Origin: an alpha proteobacterium SCGC AAA288-E13
GTDB lineage: Bacteria; Pseudomonadota; Alphaproteobacteria; Pelagibacterales; Pelagibacteraceae
Direction: 5' to 3'
Assembly (NCBI GenBank): GCA_000504605.1
Contig: AZHQ01000012.1
Span: forward strand, 1-20,748
DNA length: 20,748 bases
This document shows positions 7,162-16,700 of this stretch, piece after piece. Each line of letters starts with the position of its first letter. Position 1 is the stretch's first letter. Made by a program: the position numbers and the translations under genes. The notes beneath the pieces are model-generated. The model saw only the letters and a list, made by a program, of their open reading frames with translations. It did no database searches and had not been told where the DNA came from.

Positions 7162-7722
7162 TTATGGCACAATAGTTTCTATAATATCACCTTTTCTTTG
7201 AAGGAGCATAATATTATTGTTTAATGCTTTATTTTTTATATCATCATTTATATAAAAACTTGCAAGTCCTAGATGATGATTGTAATTTTTATATTCTGGG
7301 TATAGTTTTTTAAAATTTGTATATTTTGTATTTAGTAATCTATCTATATCATTTTGGTGAGCTTTATATTTTGTTTCTATTATAGCTATATCTTTACCAT
7401 TGATCATTAAAATATCATATTCATCTTGGATATTGTCTTTTTTTGAGTGTCTAGTTACATTTTTATCTACAAAATCATATTCTATACCATTTAAGCTTGG
7501 GTTTGAGGATAAAGAGTTATAGAAAAACTCTTCAGCTACATCTCCTTGGTTATTTGAAATACCACCCACTATTTGTTTCATATGCTTTAAAGATTTTTCC
7601 AATTTATCTAATTTTTCATCTGTTCTTCTTGTTTGTTCATCTGTTTTTCTCATCTGCTCACTTGTCTTTTTAGACTCTATTGCTAAACTTGCTACTAAAT
7701 CTTTAAGTTCTTGATCTGTCAT
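7162..7722 (-). CDS. Coiled-coil protein with PD-(D/E)XK nuclease-like domain (DUF3782-like)
   Basis: 186 residues. Residues 14-48 are a heptad-repeated, highly charged coiled coil (SEQMRKT, DEQTRRT, DEKLDKL units). From residue 57 comes a restriction-endonuclease-like domain: GDVAEEFF with a conserved acidic pair at 64-65, then DEYDILMINGKDIAIIETKY, where Asp103 and Glu116-x-Lys118 make the PD-(D/E)XK core. This layout matches the DUF3782-type family often annotated as hypothetical; its cleavage activity and target are not established. The ATG at 7722 is preceded by AAAAGG and a consensus promoter. No terminator separates it from the AAA-ATPase-like gene 91 bp downstream, which has its own copy of that promoter. 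Confidence 0.8.
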   Translation of the reverse strand: MTDQELKDLVASLAIESKKTSEQMRKTDEQTRRTDEKLDKLEKSLKHMKQIVGGISNNQGDVAEEFFYNSLSSNPSLNGIEYDFVDKNVTRHSKKDNIQDEYDILMINGKDIAIIETKYKAHQNDIDRLLNTKYTNFKKLYPEYKNYNHHLGLASFYINDDIKNKALNNNIMLLQRKGDIIETIVP

Positions 7723-7723
7723 A

Positions 7724-7785
7724 AAAAATACCTTTTATAAAACTTTTTTATCATTATACAAAAGATACTTTTTTATGTCAAATTT
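7724..7785. repeat. Repeated promoter/leader cassette, copy B
   Basis: Second copy of the 62-nt cassette at 7074-7135, offset by exactly 650 bp. It lies between the coiled-coil nuclease-like gene and the stop codon of the giant gene. Confidence 0.93.
7753..7781 (-). promoter_or_regulatory. Consensus sigma-70 promoter of the nuclease-like gene
   Basis: TTGACA at 7781-7776, 17-bp spacer, TATAAT at 7758-7753 on the minus strand. The -35 box begins only 18 bp beyond the stop codon of the giant gene, so this gene is transcribed independently even though it lies downstream of it on the same strand. Confidence 0.85.
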
Positions 7786-7798
7786 AAAAACCTATATT

Positions 7799-10700
7799 TT
7801 ATGGTTCTGGAAATTCATCTGGATTATCTTTATCCCATAAACACCCTACATTTGTAGGATCCCAAAAATATTGTTTAGTTGATGGATCATTTACCCAATC
7901 TGGATAATTTTTTGTATCCCTTGGATTTACTATACCATCTACTTTATAATCACTTCCATCTATACTAAATGTAGTCTCAGTAACTCTATCACCTATTTGA
8001 TCTGTTGTATTTGTATCTCCTAAGCCACTATAATATTCATCACTTCCATATTTTCCTATAAAGGTATTATTAAAGAAAATATTTCTTGTACCAGAACTAG
8101 AAAGTTTAATATCTGAGTTTACTACATTCGCTTTATTAGTTGAATTAGCATATATTTTATCCGTTATAGAATTTATCATTTCATTACTAGAATTATATGA
8201 ACATACATAATTCGCATAACTATCTCGAACAGTTCCATAATTTCTTATATAATATGAATTCAAATTACTATATGAACTAGTTATTGTCCCATAATTTTTT
8301 ATATAATATGATCCAGTTATATAAGTATTCTTTACTGTCCCATAATTATACCAATAATCACTATTTGGATGCTTAATAAAACTATTTTCTAAAATTGAAG
8401 TTGAATCAATATTAGCATAGTTATATAGTTCAATATCAGAATTGCTTAAATTAGAATGAGTTTGTAAATATATTCTATATAATTGTATATTTGCATAATT
8501 CATACTTGTATTTTTTAAATAAATTTTACCTGTTCCTGTATATCTAAATATAATAGGATTCTCTTTTGATCCATATATAGTTGAATTTTTGAAAGTTACA
8601 CTTGCATCTTTAATAGTTATTTTAGTACCAGCAGTTATAGTTATATTTGTTAATGTGGTACTTGAAGCTATATAAACTACTCCATCACTATTTACATTTG
8701 AACTATCTATATTGATACCAGATTGATTACCTTTGATAGGATAATTGTCTTTGTCTAGTGGATCATATTTATAAGCTATCTCATCATTATCATCTACACC
8801 ATCTCCATCACTATCTTTTAACAGTGGATTTGTACCATAAGTTTCTTCATCTTTATCACTTATACCATCATTATCATCATCTAAATCATCTTTATTTGCT
8901 GTACCATCCATATCATTATCTTTATCTATAGTAGCTCCTGTATCACTTCCTGGGTATGAGTTGCTATCTAGTGGGCTATAGATAGATCCGTAAGCTGGAT
9001 CACTATCCCAATCCTCTTGTAGATCTGAAAAACCATCATTATCATTATCATTATCTCTATAATCTTCTATTCCATCACCATCAAAATCTGCTTCATACAA
9101 TAGTGGTGAAGTAATAATCGGATATAGATGTGTATTATCATCTTTAGATGGAGAATAGTTTGTTTGAGCAACTATTGTATCAAGATCACTACTTCCCCAA
9201 TAATTATATGAGATATCAAAATATTTATTTAGATTTCCAGAATTTACTATTTTAGAACTACTATCTAATATATTATATCTCATAGTAAGTTTAGTGGTAT
9301 TGCTTATTTTAATATTGGTATTATTAAATTTATTATTATTTAATTTCATATTTGATCCATTTATAGAACCATTATCTATCCTTGAATTTTTTATACTTGA
9401 TACATTTTCAAATATAGTTCCATCTGCAATAATATTATTGTGTGTGTAACCACTTACTTTATAAACATTTGTAAAAGTTGAATCATTAAAAGTTGAACCA
9501 TAAATTCCACCACCTATAAAAGTAGAATTTGTATCACTATTTGTGATATAAACTATATAATTATTTGTGGTATCATTTTCTCCTGAGCTATTTACTTTTT
9601 TAAATATTGAATTTATAGATGTACCAAATCTAGCAATTCTTGCATATGATGAACTTGTTATATTATAGTAATAATTTTCACCATATCCTTCTTGTTTAAA
9701 AATTGAATTATTTATTTTATTAACATAAAAATTAGCTTTACCACTATTGTTATTTACTTTTATAGCTGAATTATTAAGTGTAAGTGAAACTAATGTTCCA
9801 GATGAATCTTTTTTATAAATTTTTACATTGTTAATCTCTGCAAAATTTAATTCACTTTTATTTGTAGTGTCAAATATTATACTTCCATCATCTACAACTA
9901 TTTTACTATCACTACTTCCATATCCATAGATATAGCCTTTATTCATAATATGTCTATTATCCCCTAGCATCTCTATTTTAGCACCTGCTAGAAGTATAAG
10001 CTTTCTATTTTCTTTTATTAGGATATTTCCAGTTAATTTATATGGTGATCTACTAGATAGCCAAATAGTATCTGCAAGTATCACTCCACCATCAATAGTA
10101 GTTGGCCCTGCATAAGAGCTACTAGGTGTTGCTTTTAAAGAGAGAGTTTTATCACTCTCTTTACCATCTACAATTGCAGTAACTCTATAGTAATATGTAG
10201 TATCATTTGAAACTGTAGTATCAAGATAATATATATTTGTAGTTGGTGTTGTGTTTATTTTAGTAAAATGATTGCTATTTGTAGATCTGTAGATATTATA
10301 TCCTGTAGCATTATCTATTTTACTCCATATAAGTCCTACCTCTTTATCTCCTGCAGAGCCATTTATACTACTTGGTGCTAAAGATGATAATACAGCAGAT
10401 TCACTTTGAGTTACAGTAGATGTAGAACTATCATCTACTGTTATCTCATAATATAATGTTTCACTAGTGTTAAAGGCTATATCTATACTATGAGAGGTTT
10501 TTTCAGTAGCTGATATAGTTTTTGTATCGTTTAGATCATCCTTATTTGTACCATATTTTAATATAGCAGTTGTAGGTTCATTTGTATCAAATGTGATTGT
10601 TATATCTGTATTAGATGATGTTGAGTGGATATTTGATATAGTTGGAGTCGTAGCTAATACTAAATTTGAAGATGAACTAATATCTGCGATATTTCCAGCC

Positions 10701-13700
10701 CTATCTATAAAATGTGCTTCAATAGGCGTATCAAACTCATCTGCTGTATCTATAATATACTCTGTACTATATGTTCCATCTCCATTATCATTAAGTTTAA
10801 GATCACTAAATAAACCATCAACCGACACTGTAGCTTCTCCACCTGATTCACCTGCATCTAAAACTATAGATAAAGTATCTTGCATAGTTGAAGCTCCACT
10901 ATGAGTTAGTGAATTTAAGCTTACAGTAGTATCTAGTATGATTGAGCTACTTGCTGGAGTTAATGTAGTTCCACTACTATCTTTAAATACTACATTTACA
11001 TTTTTTACTCCATCACCACTACTTAGAGTGATAGTTTTTGTTTGGCTATAATCTTCTTCATCTAAAGTAGTATCTCCATAACTTATTTGCATAGTAGATG
11101 CATTTGCATTTGTAAGGCTTAGGTTTACCTCTTGAGTATTTGTATATGTTGCATTATTGTTTATATATACAAATGAATTTCTTAAATGTGTTTTAGGTAA
11201 GGTATATTCAGTAACTCCTGATACTATAGATCTATCATAGCTTACACTCTCCCAACTACCATTTGGATAGCTTATAGTTATAGTATAATCCCCCAAAGTT
11301 AATTGTGGAGATATAAAGCTTCCATCAACTTGTGGATGAAATGTAGTAGTTACTCCATTTTTAGTAGCAGTTATAGTTGCTAGTGTAAAATCACTTGCTT
11401 CATCTATAGTAACACTACCTTTAAATACCCCATATTTTTGAGTCATATCTATAGGTTCTAAAGTTTTGGTTTCTCCTGATTCTAAAGTGGTATATATATT
11501 TTTGATTTTGGTTTGAAAATACTCTTTAGAGTATTCTATATCTTCATAAGTTCTAGCTTTAAGTGTTAAGTTCCAGTTTCCATCTGTATCTGTTGTAGTG
11601 CTTATACTTGTATTTGGTATGCTTACTACTACCCCTGAGTTATCAGTAGTATTTGGTAGATTTACTTTTCCTTTTAAAATAGCACTATTTGTAAGTGGAT
11701 TTTTTTCTGGAAAAGTATCTGGATCATCTTTATCCCACCAACACCCTACATTTGTAGGATCCCAAATAGAACTTACTTTATATGGTAAGATTTCGTCATT
11801 AAAATATATTTTTTTTGCATAAATATTATAAAAATATTTAGCATTATTGTAAAAATCATAATTATTATTAAAAATATAACTATTTTTTATAGTACCATTA
11901 TTATGTAAATAACCATTTTCAGCAATAAATGAATTAGTTACTATAGAATTACTTGAAGTAAAAGTATCCCAATCATTATTAAACTCAATATCACTAAAAC
12001 TAATTTTTGAATTTTGTAAGTTCATTCTAAATGCTATTTTAATATTTGCATAACTTAAGTCTGAATTATCTATATAAAGTTTTCCATCACCTGCTCCACT
12101 ACTTCTTACTATAATTGGTGATTCTTTGGTTCCAGATATTATACTATCTCTTATGGTAACTCTTGTATCTTTTTGGATAGTTATTTTAGTACCTGGTTTT
12201 ATAGTAATATTTGTAAGAGTTAAATAATTTCCTGCAATATAAACTACTCCATCACTATTTACATTTGAACTATCTATATTAATACCTGATTTATCTCCAA
12301 CTAGAGGATAATTATCTTTATCTAATGGATCATATTTATATATTATCTCATCATTATCATCTACACCATCTCCATCACTATCTTTTAAAAATGGGTTTGT
12401 ACCATAGTTGATCTCATCTTCATCACTTAAGCCATCATTATCATCATCTGCATCATCTTCATCTGCTATACCATCCATATCATTGTCTTTTGGAAGTGAT
12501 TTACCATTACTATCTACTGGATAAGAGTTGGCATCTATAGGGCTAAATACAGATCCCCATTTAGGATCACTTGCCCAATCCTCTTGTAGATCGCTATATC
12601 CATCATTGTCATTGTCACTATCCATATAATCAGGTATTCCATCATCATCAAAATCTGCTGTATATAGTGAAGATGAAGTGATAATTGGATAAAGATGAGT
12701 TTTTTTATCTTTATCTGAAGAGTATCCTGTTCTTTTAGCTATAGAAGTAAGATTATTCTCACCCCAATAGTTATATGAGATATCAAGTTTATCTGCACTT
12801 AAAGTTGTATTTTTATCAAAAATATTATAGTGCATAGTTAGTTTTTTATTATCACCACTTAAAGTTATAGTTGATTTTGTTATTGTATTATTTTTAAAAG
12901 TTGCATTTGATGAATCGTAACTACAACATTCATTATTACTACCATAAGTTATATTTGTTAAAGTTGAATTTTCTATATGACTAGCTTCTGAAATTGAAGC
13001 ATTTATTATATTTGCTTTAGATATTGAATATGTTTTTATTCTTGGAGTATTTGTAAGATTTGAATCTATAATTGAGTCTATTTTAAAACTAGCATTTGAA
13101 AAAGTTGAGTTGATAGCTGAGTTTATATATGCTATATAATTTGAAGAAGTTGTAGGATTTCCTCCTGAATCAAAAGCCATAAAAGAAAAATTACTATTTA
13201 TTACTTTTGATATTCGATTATTACTATCATAACTTGAACTACCACTTCCAAACTCATTAAAAATAGAATTTTCAAGAAGATATATATCAAGATTATTACC
13301 ATTATTATTTATAATAGAATTTTTTAATATTAGGTGTGAATAACCATCTGCTTTCATATAATTAAATTGTGCATAGTTTAATATACTATCTTCATTTGTA
13401 TTAAAATCTATCTCTCCTTTTTCAAATACTATCATATTCTCTTTTGTTCCATATCCTGTAATTTTACCTTCAACCAAAAGTTTATAATTATCTTTAAACT
13501 TCACTTGTGTTCCTGGCATAAGTATAAGTTCAATTCTCTCTTTTATTTTTATATCTTTATCTATATTATATGGAGATTTAGATTTAAGCCAGATTTGATT
13601 ACTATCTATTAGAGCATTGCTTAAAGATGTTGGACCAGATATTGTATCTTTTGGTGTTGCATTTTTGATTTCACTTGCAAGAGATTCATTGCCTAGTTTA

Positions 13701-16700
13701 TCAACAGCTGTTATATAGTAATAATATATTTGAGCATTTGAAACAAACTCATCAAGATAATAGTTTTGTGTTATTAACACTTGATTTATTTTACTAAAAC
13801 TTGCATTGTCTAAAGATCTGTAGATATTGTATCCTACTGCATTTTTAGCTACTTTATCCCAGATTAATCCCACTTCACTATTTCCTGCTATTATTGATAT
13901 ATTTGTAGGATTTTTAGGGGCTAATCTATCTTTGCTTTTATATAATGATTGTAAATTTGAAGCATCCTTTACTTTTATCTCATAATATATATCTGTATTT
14001 GCAGCTAAATTGGATAAAGTAATTGTATGATTTGTAGATAATGTATCTTTTATAACTATTTCATTATCTAAAGATGTGAAACTATCTCCATAGCTTATCA
14101 AACTTGTAGTTGGTTCATCTGTAGTAAAGTTTATTGTCATTTGATTATTTGCTGCATCAGAAATTGTATTTATATTTTTAATACTTGGCTGACTTTTTAA
14201 CACTAAGGGACTTGAAGTTGTAAATATAGCTTTATTACCTGCTTTATCTGTAACATTAGCTGTAGCATTTGCCTCTATCTCATATGAAGTAGATATAGTA
14301 TAAGTTCTTTCATATATACCATCATTTGCTTCCTCATCACCAAATTTACCATTATCTACAAGTTTTATATTTTCAAATAGTCCAACTATTGAAGCATAAG
14401 CTTTTGCATTAGTTTCACCTATATTTAGTTTGATATGAAGAGTATCCCCTTTTGTAGAAGCTCCATCTAAAGTAAAACTTGATAATTGTAAAACATTATC
14501 TAATATAATAGTATCCAATACTGCTGGAAGTGGATTGTTATTTTTATCAAACAGATCAACTTTTATATTTTTTACTCCATTATTTCCTGATAAAGTGATA
14601 GTTTTTGAAGATGCAAATGGTTCCTTATCATAAATAGTTGATCCTTCACTTATTTGCATATAAGAAGCTGTATTACTACCTATTAATAATGTTACCGTTT
14701 TACTATTTGTATATATATCATCATTGTTTATTTGTAGGTATGAGCTTCTTAGGTTTATAGTTTTTAGATCAAGGTTATCACTACTTCCATCTAAATTTAC
14801 AGATCCTACTATTGACTCATGAAGTCCATCTGAGTATGTTATAGTATAGCTATACTCCCCTAAAGGAAGATTTAAGATATTAAAAGTTCCATCTTTATTT
14901 GGGTTTATATTTGCGGTAACCCCTTTTGCATCTCCACTTATACCATAGATATTGATATAACAGTTTTTATAATTAGTTGTTCCTGAAACTGTTATTTTAC
15001 CTATAAAGTTTTGGGCTATTTTTATTATAGATTTTGAAGATGTTGTATAGTTTCCATTTTTAGTTATAGTAATAGTATTATTATCTATTATTGTTTCATA
15101 TAGATCTTTTTCATATATTACTCCATCATAGTTTCCAACTGGAAGTTGCATAGACCATTTTCCAGTAGAGTCTGTATATGTAAAATAATTTGTATTTTTT
15201 ATAGATACTTTTATACCTGTATTATCTTGAAAATTTTGTAGATTTACTGTACCTTTTACAACACCTTTTACCCTAGAGAGTGTTATATCTCTTAAGATAG
15301 TTGTAGCACCTGCGACTACTTTTTTAGATTTTATAGTAGTTGTATCATAATTTGAATCTATAAAGTTTATAGTATATCTCCCTTGAGGTATATTATTTAG
15401 TATAAAGCTACCATCTCTAGCAGTGATTGCTTCATAGTCAGTCCCTTCAAGAGATACAATTATCCCTGCATGGTTTAATCCATCTTTATCACCAAATCTA
15501 GCAAATCCTGAAATTGATCCGTTATTGATTGAAGATAGTTTTGATATAGATATATCTAAAGCTACAGAAGTAGTATTATTTGAGATATCTATATTATCTA
15601 CTTTAGAACTTGCATATCCATAAGCATAAGCTATTACAGAGTATCCCTTATCTACTGGAAGTGCTTCAAACTTATATATTCCACTTATATTTGTTAAAGT
15701 AGAATAAAGTGATCCATCACTAGCTTTTGCATAAACTACAATATTATCTAAGCTTGGAAGTGTAGTAGATGTAACTTTACCTCTTAGAGATCCTTTTTGT
15801 GAGTTTAAAAATATAGTCTCTAAATTTATAGTTTGATTTGCAGTTACATTAAAAGTAAGGTATTTTGATACATATCCATCTTTTTGTATTCTTAAAGAGT
15901 AAGATCCTTGAGGGATAGCATCTATAAAAGCATCTCCATTTTTATCGGTTAAAATCTCTCTATCAAGTTCCCCTAGTATTATTTTTGCATTTTCTAAATT
16001 TGTATTTGAAAGAAGTGATTGTATATTTAGTTTTATACTACCTAAAGTAAAAGCTGAACCTATATCTATAACTTTCTCTTCACCTGGTTTTATAGATATA
16101 TCATCTATTTTAGTTCCAATATTATTTTTTTTATCTACATATATAAGTGAGTATTCTCCACTTGAAGGGAGATTATCAACTGTAAAGCTACCATCACTAG
16201 ATACATTTATATCAAATGTATTTGTAAGTAGTTCATAATCTTTTGTTCTGATTTTACCATTATATGGTTTTTTATCCATAGAAGAAACTCCTTTTGGAGC
16301 TAGTTTTAAACTTCTATTAGGATCTCCTATAAAGCCATATAGTTTTCTTCTTTTTAATATCTTTTTACCTAAACCATTTTGTATATTTACAGTTCCTATT
16401 AATCTTGCACTAGCAAAAGTTATATCTTTATCTACTGGTGGTTTATAATCTTTTCCATCAACACCATTAGTTCCATTAACCCCATCTTTTCCATCTTTTC
16501 CTTTTAGGCTATCTAAAAAGTCTTGTTCAGAACCACTATTTCCAGCATCTAGCCATATTTGATATGCTGATTTTCCATCAGCACCATCTTTTCCGTCAGT
16601 TCCGTTTTTTCCATCTTTTCCATCTTTTGGGATAATAACTGGTTCATAATATAACCAAAAAGCTTGATATGGTTCTATTGAAGTTAGTTTTTTATATATT

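Noticed and set aside
7845..7858. CCTACA-TT-TGTAGG inverted repeat, also at 11745-11758
   Set aside because: It lies inside the conserved DPTNVG codons of both closing motifs, so protein repetition explains it without a DNA-level role.
16440..16630. Short DNA repeats (CCATCTTTTCC type) that might suggest a CRISPR or satellite
   Set aside because: They encode the Gly-X-Y collagen-like stretch of the giant protein; there are no spacers or regular repeat units.
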